Positions 1 through 6,044 of a DNA stretch of 6,219 nucleotides are shown piece after piece. Under the pieces are notes generated by a model, which saw nothing but the letters and a program-made list of their open reading frames with translations, was not told the origin of the DNA and did not search any database. Where the stretch lies: assembly GCA_009929055.1 (NCBI GenBank), contig SABI01000150.1, positions 1-6,219 of the forward strand, in the 5' to 3' direction. A program made the position numbers and the translations under genes. Positions within the stretch are counted from its first letter, which is position 1; every line of letters starts with the position of its first letter. The stretch comes from Spirochaetia bacterium. GTDB lineage: Bacteria > Spirochaetota > Spirochaetia > Sphaerochaetales > Sphaerochaetaceae.

Positions 1-263
1 TCATCAGAGTCCCTAAAGACATCTCTCGCAAGGCGAAGTTTAAAGTCACTATAGTTCTCAAACCCAGTTCTTTTACAAAATCTAATCACAGCAGCTTGAG
101 AAGAGTTACTCTGTTTTGCTAACTCACGTACATTAAAATGGAGAGCTTTTTTAGGCTCCCTGCAGATATACTCCCCAATTTTTCTTTCAGATTCACTTAA
201 AAGATGTAAATGGGCATTTACGGTAACGAGAGCCCCTTCAACAGTTCCTGTATTATGAGTCAT
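1..263 (-). CDS. RpiR/MurR-family transcriptional regulator, N-terminal part (cut by window edge)
   Basis: Only the first 87 codons are in the window; the gene runs off the left edge. The visible part is the RpiR-type helix-turn-helix domain: LSESERKIGEYI at residues 22-33, the VRELAKQSNSSQAAVIRFCK segment at 45-64 with the recognition helix, then TGFENYSDFKLRLARD at 66-81. Family members carry a C-terminal SIS sugar-phosphate-binding domain, which should lie outside the window. The ATG at 263-261 overlaps the end of murQ by 11 nt, and GAGGAG (282-277 on the minus strand, 13 nt from the start) is the likely ribosome binding site, so translation is probably coupled to murQ. In E. coli the RpiR-type MurR represses murQP and responds to MurNAc-6-P; a similar role here is inferred from position. 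The gene could control both divergent units. I leave the symbol blank because the effector domain is not visible. Confidence 0.9.
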   Translation of the reverse strand, partial: MTHNTGTVEGALVTVNAHLHLLSESERKIGEYICREPKKALHFNVRELAKQSNSSQAAVIRFCKRTGFENYSDFKLRLARDVFRDSD

Positions 264-1203
264 TTCTCTTATTATTCTCCTCTTTATAGAGTCGGAGTAT
301 TTGGGAAATAGGGCTTTTATGGGTCTGTTCTAATAGTAAGGCATCTTCTTTATCGATACCTAAGAGAACCATCAAAATTGCAATTTTAGGTTTTCTGTCA
401 GCTTTTTCAAAGGCCTCTTCTGCCTCTTTTAAGGTACACCCTGTTGCTTGCCTGATGAGTCTTTTAGATCGTTCTACTAATTTTTTATTTACTGGAGTGA
501 GGTCTACCATGAGGTTATGATACACTTTTCCAATTCGTATCATACTCGTAGTTGTTATCATGTTTAACACAAGCTTTTGAGCAGTTCCACTTTTCATCCG
601 TGTTGAACCTGTTACCACCTCAGGTCCTACATCTAAGAAAATACAGTGGTTTGCATAGAGGAAAGTTCTTGACCCTTTATTGCAACTAATAGCTCCAACT
701 ACTGCCCCTAATTGCTTTGCGTAATGCATCGCTCCAAGGACATATGGAGCTCCACCACTAGCTGTTATTCCAATTAATACATCGTCTGATGAAAAATTTC
801 TCTCATTTAAGGCAATAATCCCTGCTTGTTCATCATCTTCAGCATTTTCTATTGATCTCGTGAGAGCTTTTTCTCCCCCTGCAATAATACCTACTACCAT
901 ATGTGGAGAAACACCAAAAGTGGGAGGACACTCTGAAGCATCAAGAACTCCAAGCCTTCCACTTGTTCCAGCTCCAATATAAAAGAGCCTTCCCCCTTTT
1001 TTAAAAGAGATCACCACATCATCAACAAGGGCTGTAATAGTGTCGAGCTGTTTTTCAACTGCATAGGGGACACTCTTATCTTCATTGTTTATTACTTCAA
1101 GAATTTGATGTGTGCTCATCTCATCAATATGAAAAGAGTGTTCATTGCGTTGTTCAGTAGTAAATACATCTAACATCTCTTGAGTAATTGTTGTGTCAAT
1201 CAT
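253..1203 (-). CDS. murQ: N-acetylmuramic acid 6-phosphate etherase MurQ
   Basis: Cytoplasmic lyase-type etherase that splits the D-lactyl ether of MurNAc-6-P to give GlcNAc-6-P and D-lactate. The protein has 316 residues, slightly longer than E. coli MurQ (about 298). The single SIS domain is clear: GGRLFYIGAGTSGRLGVLD at 70-88, then ASECPPT (89-95), whose Glu91 matches the proposed catalytic acid Glu83 of E. coli. ENAED (119-123) places Glu122 at the second catalytic glutamate (Glu114 in E. coli). GPEVVTGSTRMKSGTAQKLV (193-212) and GKVYHNLMVD (225-234) are further family blocks. One deviation is SGGAPY at 149-154, where E. coli has SGRTPY. The start at 1203 is supported by TGGAG about 10 nt upstream on the minus strand. 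It leads a two-gene unit with the regulator. The symbol is secure from motif order and full length. Confidence 0.97.
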   Translation of the reverse strand: MIDTTITQEMLDVFTTEQRNEHSFHIDEMSTHQILEVINNEDKSVPYAVEKQLDTITALVDDVVISFKKGGRLFYIGAGTSGRLGVLDASECPPTFGVSPHMVVGIIAGGEKALTRSIENAEDDEQAGIIALNERNFSSDDVLIGITASGGAPYVLGAMHYAKQLGAVVGAISCNKGSRTFLYANHCIFLDVGPEVVTGSTRMKSGTAQKLVLNMITTTSMIRIGKVYHNLMVDLTPVNKKLVERSKRLIRQATGCTLKEAEEAFEKADRKPKIAILMVLLGIDKEDALLLEQTHKSPISQILRLYKEENNKRNDS

Positions 1204-1260
1204 AGCTCTATTGCTCCAAGCTTTTTTCTCAAATGCAGAAATAAAGCATTAAGATAGGAT

Positions 1261-1283
1261 AAACTATCGTATCATCACAGTTT
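1261..1283. promoter_or_regulatory. Imperfect palindrome over the murQ -10 box, second candidate operator
   Basis: AAACTAT (1261-1267) faces ACAGTTT (1277-1283) across a 9-bp spacer; six of seven arm positions pair. The element covers the predicted murQ -10 hexamer and extended -10, a typical repressor position. It does not share arm sequence with the perfect repeat at 1297-1316, so the two cannot both be assigned to one protein from sequence alone. Confidence 0.25.
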
Positions 1284-1294
1284 AAGAATGTAAA
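1266..1294 (-). promoter_or_regulatory. Predicted promoter of murQ-regulator unit
   Basis: Reading the minus strand, TTTACA (1294-1289, five of six to the -35 consensus) is followed after exactly 17 bp by TACGAT (1271-1266). The latter is preceded by TGA, giving an extended -10 (TG-N-TACGAT). Transcription would begin near 1259, leaving a leader of about 55 nt that contains the murQ Shine-Dalgarno. The assignment rests on box quality, spacing and position only; the -10 core matches the consensus at four of six bases. Confidence 0.5.
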
Positions 1295-1296
1295 GA

Positions 1297-1316
1297 AATA
1301 ATATTTTAATATTATT
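1297..1316. promoter_or_regulatory. Perfect AT-rich inverted repeat, candidate operator of the divergent promoters
   Basis: AATAATATT (1297-1305) and its exact reverse complement AATATTATT (1308-1316) are separated by TT. The repeat lies between the two predicted -35 boxes (murQ at 1289-1294, anmK at 1318-1323), nearly touching both, so a dimer bound here could block both promoters. RpiR-family proteins bind inverted repeats near the genes they control, and an RpiR-type gene is two genes away. The low complexity of the arms leaves chance or an UP-element-like role possible. There is no terminator context on either side. Confidence 0.45.
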
Positions 1317-1317
1317 G

Positions 1318-1346
1318 TTGTTATTTGAAATATTGTGCCATATACT
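1318..1346 (+). promoter_or_regulatory. Predicted promoter of anmK-transporter operon
   Basis: TTGTTA (1318-1323, four of six to -35 consensus) and TATACT (1341-1346, five of six to -10 consensus) are 17 bp apart. The predicted start of transcription, about 7-8 nt past the -10 box, is near 1353-1354, only a few bases before the anmK ATG at 1357. The transcript would thus be leaderless or nearly so. No other promoter of comparable quality was seen before anmK. Confidence 0.5.
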
Positions 1347-1356
1347 CATACCTACC

Positions 1357-2580
1357 ATGAATGAAAAAAAAGCTACCCCCCATATCCTTCACTCTTATGC
1401 TGCAAAGAAAGAACATTTAATCATTGGGCTGATGAGTGGAACGAGCCTTGATGGAGTTGATGCCGTCCTCGTACACATAACCCAATCTGGTGGAGAACAG
1501 TTCACCCTCAAGCACCATTACTATCTTCCATATTCAAAAGGGATGAGAGAAAAAATTAGTAGAGTATGCCGAGTCCCATCTTCTCATGTAAATGAGATTT
1601 TAGATGTTCATTTCGGACTTTCTCATTGGTATGCAAAAGCAGTAAACAATTTACTTATAGAGAGTGGCTATAAAGCTACATCGATTGATGCAATAAGTAT
1701 GCATGGCCAAACCGTTTGGCACTCTCCTGTTGCTACCCCTTTTCCAGGACCCGATGGAGAGTTTGGTGTAACAGGAACTCTTCAACTTGGAAATGCTTCA
1801 GTCCTTGCTAAACTTACCGATATCCCTGTCATCTCAGACTTTAGATCTGCTGATATGGCCGTAGGGGGAGAAGGGGCTCCTTTAGCCCCTTATAGTGATT
1901 TCATGATGTTCGGTTCAACGCAAGAGGGACGCATTATCCAAAACATCGGTGGTATAGGTAATGCCACCGTTCTCCCTAAGGGAGATCAGCAATCTTCTAT
2001 TTTTGCTTTCGACACAGGACCTGGAAACATGATTATTGATGAAATCGTCTCACTACATACCAACATGGAACAACTCTATGATGATGAAGGGAAGATTGGC
2101 AAAAGTGGTAAAGTGGAAGAGGGGGTAATAGAGCACTTCATGAAAGATCCGTACTACAAAAAAAGCCCCCCTAAGAGTACAGGAAGGGAAGTGTATGGAA
2201 AAGATTTTACCCAAACTTTTATTGAGAAGTGTGGAGAGTACAACCTTTCATTTAGCGATTGTGTAGCAACAGCTACCGCCTTTACAGCCCAAACTATTGC
2301 TCATTCATATAAAGAATATATTTTACCTCGCTATAGCATCTCTAAAGTACTAGTGTGTGGAGGAGGAGCTCTAAATAGTACATTGTTAGAGATGATTCAA
2401 CAGAGGTTGCCCAAAGAGATAGAAGTCACCACGATTAGTGCATATGGAATTCCTGATCAAGGACGTGAAGCGATGGCATTTGCCATTATGGGACATAGAT
2501 CATTATTAGGAGAACCTGGAAATCTCGTGTTAGTTACTGGAGCGCGTGTACCTGTAGTATTAGGTACAATTACATTATAG
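1357..2580 (+). CDS. anmK: Anhydro-N-acetylmuramic acid kinase AnmK
   Basis: Cytoplasmic ATP-dependent kinase that hydrolytically opens 1,6-anhydro-MurNAc and phosphorylates it to MurNAc-6-P, the substrate of the divergently encoded MurQ. The 407-residue product carries the family blocks in order: LMSGTSLDGVD (25-35, phosphate loop), HGQTVWH (116-122), DFRSADMAVGGEGAPL (161-176, containing the conserved aspartates that include the general base of characterised AnmK), NIGGIGN (196-202), FDTGPGN (218-224), KSTGREVYG (273-281) and CGGGALN (334-340, nucleotide site). The C-terminal TGAR...VVLG segment is intact. GGEGAPL replaces the commoner GGQGAPL. The frame is open back to a TTG at 1315, but that lies upstream of the predicted promoter boxes and would add a poor 14-residue extension, so ATG 1357 is preferred. 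Neither start has a convincing Shine-Dalgarno. No terminator follows; the transporter genes come 34 bp later. Confidence 0.95.
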   Translation: MNEKKATPHILHSYAAKKEHLIIGLMSGTSLDGVDAVLVHITQSGGEQFTLKHHYYLPYSKGMREKISRVCRVPSSHVNEILDVHFGLSHWYAKAVNNLLIESGYKATSIDAISMHGQTVWHSPVATPFPGPDGEFGVTGTLQLGNASVLAKLTDIPVISDFRSADMAVGGEGAPLAPYSDFMMFGSTQEGRIIQNIGGIGNATVLPKGDQQSSIFAFDTGPGNMIIDEIVSLHTNMEQLYDDEGKIGKSGKVEEGVIEHFMKDPYYKKSPPKSTGREVYGKDFTQTFIEKCGEYNLSFSDCVATATAFTAQTIAHSYKEYILPRYSISKVLVCGGGALNSTLLEMIQQRLPKEIEVTTISAYGIPDQGREAMAFAIMGHRSLLGEPGNLVLVTGARVPVVLGTITL

Positions 2581-2600
2581 AAGGCCTTTTATTCATTTCG

Positions 2601-2608
2601 AAAGGAGG
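2601..2608 (+). promoter_or_regulatory. Strong Shine-Dalgarno fixing a GTG start of the binding protein
   Basis: AAAGGAGG ends 6 nt before the GTG at 2615. It is the strongest ribosome binding site in the window. It decides the start, because there is no ATG at the head of the signal peptide. High translation suits a binding protein needed in excess over its membrane partners. Confidence 0.85.
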
Positions 2609-2614
2609 AAAGAA

Positions 2615-4153
2615 GTGAAAACACATGTATCTAAGATGGTAGTAGCTATTATCTTAACAGTACTCATTATTCCAATGTTGGGTGCAGCAGGAACACAAGA
2701 AGTAGCAAAAGATGTTGAAAAAGTAATCACAATTGGTGTGGACCAAGAAGCCATAGGGCTTGATCCCCATATCGTTACTGCTTTTTCATCTCACAGACGA
2801 CTCGATTTACTTTACAATAAACTTGTTCGTTTAGATGAAAACTTAGTAGTAGTTCCAGACTTGGCTGAGTCTTGGGATATTCCTAATAACCTTACCTACA
2901 TCTTCCACCTTCGAAAAGGGGTGAAATTCCATAATGGAAGAGAAATGGTAGCTAGTGATGTTAAATACTCCCTAGAGAGAGTGATGGATCCAAAAACAGC
3001 ATCTCCTGGAAGATCATACCTCGCATTAGTTGAGAGTGTTGATGTAGTTGATGAGTATACTGTTAAACTCACCCTTTCAGCCCCTCTTGCTTCTCTTCTA
3101 GATTCTCTCACTAGTAATAACATCTCAATAGTTCCTAAAGAAGCAGTTGAAGCAAATGGTAACTTACAAAAAGTTGCTGTAGGAACTGGTCCATTTATGT
3201 TAAAAGAATGGGTTGCAGATAACTCAATGACTTTAGAGAAGAATAGTAATTACTTCATTAAAGGAGCTCCTGCTGTTGATAAAGTTATCTTCAGAGTAAT
3301 TCCAGAAGCTGCATCTTTATTAGCCGGTGTGAAATCAGGTGAATTAGATATTGCAACTATTAATGATGGAGCAACAATTAGACAAGCTAAGAAAACAAGT
3401 GATGTTGTTGTGATGAGTAAACCTGGTATTAACGTTAGAACATTTGGTTTTAATACCACTCGTGCCCCATTTACTGATGTAAGAGTTCGTCAGGCCCTTG
3501 CCCTAACACTCGACAGAAATGAAATTGTTGCAATGGCAGAGTTTGGTATGGGAACCCCTTCAGGTCCTATTCCAGTAGCAGCAACTGATTGGGCTCTTCC
3601 TTTAGATAAGCTTCCAATGAGTACTCCTAATTATGATAAAGCTAAGGCTCTCCTTAAAGAAGCTGGCTATCCTAATGGATTTAGTTTCAATATCGTCTGC
3701 TCAGCTACATATGAAGGTGGACTTGATGTTGCCCAAGTTATTCAAAGTCAATTAAAGAATATTGGGGTAACTGCTAACTTAGAAGTAGTAGAATGGGGAG
3801 TCTATATTGACCGTTGGGTTAAGAGAGACTTTGATTCTATGGTAGAAATTCGTGGTGGCTCTGGAGAACCAGACAGATTCTTATATAGAACTATCCATTC
3901 AACCGGTGGAGTAAATAACTTCCTATTTAAAAATGGTGAAGTTGACAGATTGCTAGACCTTGGTCGTAGTCAAACTGTACCTAGTGAAAGGAAAGCTACC
4001 TATAATGACTTGCAAAAAGTATTAACCGAGCAAGCTCCATTAATATTCCTCTATTCCCCAAGTGAATCGCATGTACTTAACAAAAGAGTTACAGGATTCA
4101 AACAAGTTGGAAATGGATCTCTTTATTACGTCACTACTGCAGAATTGCAATAG
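2615..4153 (+). CDS. Periplasmic solute-binding protein of Opp/Dpp-type ABC importer (SBP family 5)
   Basis: Captures the substrate in the periplasm and delivers it to the two permeases encoded next. It has 512 residues, near DppA (535). Residues 1-25 form a signal peptide: basic head, hydrophobic core MVVAIILTVLIIPML, and small residues LGAA before the GTQE mature start. No lipobox cysteine is seen, so the protein should be soluble in the periplasm. The family-5 signature spans 84-122: AESW, YIFHLRKGVKFHNG (95-108) and ASDVKYSLERV. TGPFMLKEW (191-199), VRQALALTLDR (291-301) and the lobe closing YDKAKALLKEAGYPNG (340-355) are also typical. At 414-420 the sequence is GGSGEPD, where OppA/DppA have an aspartate that binds the peptide amino terminus; by hand alignment Gly415 occupies that place. 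The ligand cannot be read from sequence; placement after anmK and opposite murQ suggests a peptidoglycan fragment, with ordinary peptides as the alternative. Confidence 0.93.
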   Translation: MKTHVSKMVVAIILTVLIIPMLGAAGTQEVAKDVEKVITIGVDQEAIGLDPHIVTAFSSHRRLDLLYNKLVRLDENLVVVPDLAESWDIPNNLTYIFHLRKGVKFHNGREMVASDVKYSLERVMDPKTASPGRSYLALVESVDVVDEYTVKLTLSAPLASLLDSLTSNNISIVPKEAVEANGNLQKVAVGTGPFMLKEWVADNSMTLEKNSNYFIKGAPAVDKVIFRVIPEAASLLAGVKSGELDIATINDGATIRQAKKTSDVVVMSKPGINVRTFGFNTTRAPFTDVRVRQALALTLDRNEIVAMAEFGMGTPSGPIPVAATDWALPLDKLPMSTPNYDKAKALLKEAGYPNGFSFNIVCSATYEGGLDVAQVIQSQLKNIGVTANLEVVEWGVYIDRWVKRDFDSMVEIRGGSGEPDRFLYRTIHSTGGVNNFLFKNGEVDRLLDLGRSQTVPSERKATYNDLQKVLTEQAPLIFLYSPSESHVLNKRVTGFKQVGNGSLYYVTTAELQ

Positions 4154-4162
4154 GGTCATCTT

Positions 4163-4188
4163 TGATGCCTCTCTTTTGAGAGGCATCA
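4163..4188 (+). terminator. Strong hairpin after binding-protein gene (attenuator or mRNA 3'-end stabiliser)
   Basis: GATGCCTCTC (4164-4173) pairs perfectly with GAGAGGCATC (4178-4187) around a TTTT loop, and the flanking T-A pair makes the stem 11 bp. It begins 10 nt after the stop codon. The following bases (TTGTTTACTG) are only moderately T-rich, so termination is probably partial. Such a hairpin between a binding-protein gene and its permease genes usually leaves more binding-protein mRNA than permease mRNA, by attenuation or by protecting the upstream 3' end. It stands in the largest gap within the plus-strand unit (4154-4236). Confidence 0.7.
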
Positions 4189-4236
4189 TTGTTTACTGAT
4201 TGAAGTAAAAAAAATTTGTCTATATTGAGGTGAAGT

Positions 4237-5199
4237 GTGCTGAGGTTTGTTGTTAAACGTTTATTAACTCTTATTCCTGTCCTTTTAGGAGTCTCTTTAA
4301 TTGTCTTTTTCCTTGTACGACTTATTCCAGGCTCTGCCCTTGAGATGTATATGGGAACACAAGTTGAAGCAACTCCTGAAATGATGGAGGAACTACAAAG
4401 AATATTTGGTGAAGATAAACCGGTACCAATTTTATACATTGAGTGGATGAGTGACCTTTTACGAGGGGACTTTGGCCATTCTCTAAGAACAGGGCGTCCT
4501 GTCCTTCCAGATATCCTCTCTCGCCTCCCACTTTCACTCGAACTCACCCTCTTTTCCCTTATCTTAGCCCTTCTTATAGGAATTCCTTTAGGGGTAGCCT
4601 CTTCATTAAAACAAAACACTTTAGGTGATTTCTTTACCCGAATTTTAGGATTGATTGGACTCTCTTTACCTCAGTTTTGGTTAGCTGCACTGATGGTAAT
4701 TGCCTTTAGTGGCTTTAGTGGATGGATTCCTATGGGGAACTATGTAAATTTTATTGACAGCCCTTTACGAAACATAAAGATGTTATTTTTCCCCTCTTTA
4801 GCTATAGGGATAGGATTCGCCGCTGTTGTTATGCGCTACACAAGGACAAGTATGCTTGAAGTGTTGCAAATGGATTATATAAGAACAGCAAAAGCTAAAG
4901 GGCTTACTCAAAAGAGAGTAATTTATTCTCATGCCTTAAAGAATGCGATTTTACCCGTTATTACAGTTACCGGATTTAATGCAGGATATTTGTTAAGTGG
5001 TGCAATTGTTATTGAAGAGGTGTTTGCATTACCAGGAATGGGAAGGCTATCTCTCTATGCAATATACCAGAGAGATTACCCAATCATCCAAGCAATTGTG
5101 ATGATTGTTGCAACAATCTTTGTCCTAGTGAATCTCCTTACAGATATTGTGTATGCTCTAGCGGACCCCCGAATACGATTAGATGATAAGTCGAGGTAG
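4237..5199 (+). CDS. ABC importer permease, DppB/OppB type
   Basis: First inner-membrane permease of the importer, 320 residues, normal for DppB/OppB proteins. It opens with the family-typical MLRFVVKRLL followed by membrane segment 1 (about 9-29, ending in VRLIPG). A periplasmic stretch with DLLRGDFGHSLRTGRPV (73-89) and PLSLELTLFSLILALLIGIPLG (from 98) follows. The EAA loop that contacts the ATPases lies at about 213-243 (DYIRTAKAKG, then HALKNAILPV). The gene ends with the conserved VFALPGMGRL (262-271) and an ADPRIRL tail (309-315). The GTG start at 4237 is chosen because GAGG (4227-4230) sits 6 nt upstream. It pairs with the DppC-type permease directly downstream to form the channel. Nothing in it reveals the transported compound, so no symbol is given. 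Confidence 0.94.
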   Translation: MLRFVVKRLLTLIPVLLGVSLIVFFLVRLIPGSALEMYMGTQVEATPEMMEELQRIFGEDKPVPILYIEWMSDLLRGDFGHSLRTGRPVLPDILSRLPLSLELTLFSLILALLIGIPLGVASSLKQNTLGDFFTRILGLIGLSLPQFWLAALMVIAFSGFSGWIPMGNYVNFIDSPLRNIKMLFFPSLAIGIGFAAVVMRYTRTSMLEVLQMDYIRTAKAKGLTQKRVIYSHALKNAILPVITVTGFNAGYLLSGAIVIEEVFALPGMGRLSLYAIYQRDYPIIQAIVMIVATIFVLVNLLTDIVYALADPRIRLDDKSR

Positions 5200-6039
5200 A
5201 TGATAAACATGAATAGATTACTTAAAAATGGAATAGCAACAACAGGGCTTATTATCATAGCTTTTTATATCTTAGTCATTATAGTCTCATTCTTTTGGCT
5301 CCCCTTTGATCCAATGGAGATGAATTCATCTTTGATGCTAGATCCTCCTTCCTTCAAGAGTGGACACCTCCTAGGCACTGATGAGTTTGGTCGAGATATC
5401 TTATCGAGAATAATGAAAGGTAGTGCTGCGAGTCTCACTATAAGCCTAAGTGCTACCGCCCTTGGTGCCTCTTTTGGGATTATGATGGGCCTCTGGGCAG
5501 GGTTCTTAGGGGGAAGGTGGGATAATGTAATTATGAGATTTGCCGATATCCTCTTCTCCTTTCCTTCACTGTTACTTGCTATCTTTATTATGGCAATACT
5601 TGGAGAGCATAATTCAAATATTATCATAGCAATAGGAATCGTCTATATTCCTCAGTTTGCCCGAATAAGTAGAGGGGCAATTATTGCCCTTAAATCAAAT
5701 GAGTTTATTAAAGCTGCTAGATCAAATGGAGCAGATAGTTCCTATATTCTTTTTAAACACCTCCTTCCAAATAGCATGGCTCCCATAATTGTCCAAGTCT
5801 CTTTATCTCTTTCGGTAGCTATCTTGTTAGAATCAGCTCTAAGTTTTTTAGGTCTTGGAATACAACCACCAGAGCCAAGTTGGGGGAATATGCTCAGTAG
5901 TGCCAGAAAAGTAATGATGCTTGCCCCATGGACAGCAATTTACCCGGGACTAGCTATTGTTACCCTCGTTTTAGGGTTTAACTTATTAGGGGATGGGCTG
6001 AGAGATATCCTCGACCCAAGACTAAGGAACGTGAGGTAG
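5200..6039 (+). CDS. ABC importer permease, DppC/OppC type
   Basis: Second permease, 279 residues, near the usual DppC length. It has a short cytoplasmic head, membrane segment 1 at about 14-34 and a periplasmic segment with the signature HLLGTDEFGRDILSRIMKG (56-74). A transmembrane domain with the EAA loop EFIKAARSNGADSSYILFKH (168-187) and HLLPNSMAPI (187-196) follows. LSFLGLGIQPPEPSWGNML (214-232) and the C-terminal LGDGLRDILDPRLR (263-276) complete the family pattern. The start is uncertain by three codons. ATG 5200 directly abuts the upstream TAG, only 3 nt after GAGG (5193-5196), and ATG 5209 is 12 nt after it. Either way the gene is translationally coupled to the preceding permease. 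Together with that protein it should form the membrane channel fed by the binding protein at 2615-4153. Confidence 0.94.
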   Translation: MINMNRLLKNGIATTGLIIIAFYILVIIVSFFWLPFDPMEMNSSLMLDPPSFKSGHLLGTDEFGRDILSRIMKGSAASLTISLSATALGASFGIMMGLWAGFLGGRWDNVIMRFADILFSFPSLLLAIFIMAILGEHNSNIIIAIGIVYIPQFARISRGAIIALKSNEFIKAARSNGADSSYILFKHLLPNSMAPIIVQVSLSLSVAILLESALSFLGLGIQPPEPSWGNMLSSARKVMMLAPWTAIYPGLAIVTLVLGFNLLGDGLRDILDPRLRNVR

Positions 6040-6044
6040 GGGAT

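Noticed and set aside
1315..1356. TTG-initiated N-terminal extension of anmK by 14 residues
   Set aside because: The segment overlaps the predicted promoter boxes, has no Shine-Dalgarno, encodes a hydrophobic stretch not expected for a cytoplasmic AnmK, and the downstream ATG already gives a full-length enzyme.
2547..2568. 7-bp inverted repeat (TGTACCT / AGGTACA) near the end of anmK
   Set aside because: It lies inside the coding sequence, has an 8-nt loop and no following T-run, and is short enough to arise by chance; not called a terminator.
4200..4226. Promoter-like TTGAAG and TATATT before the DppB-type gene
   Set aside because: The spacing is only 15 bp and a transcript from it would begin after the Shine-Dalgarno at 4227-4230, so it would not serve that gene well.
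4134..4619. 161-codon open frame on the minus strand
   Set aside because: It lies opposite the DppB-type permease and the upstream hairpin, and its basic, serine/arginine-rich product resembles no family. It is a shadow of the real gene.
5265..5627. 120-codon open frame on the minus strand
   Set aside because: It is entirely antisense to the DppC-type permease, whose family motifs are unmistakable; no recognisable domain.
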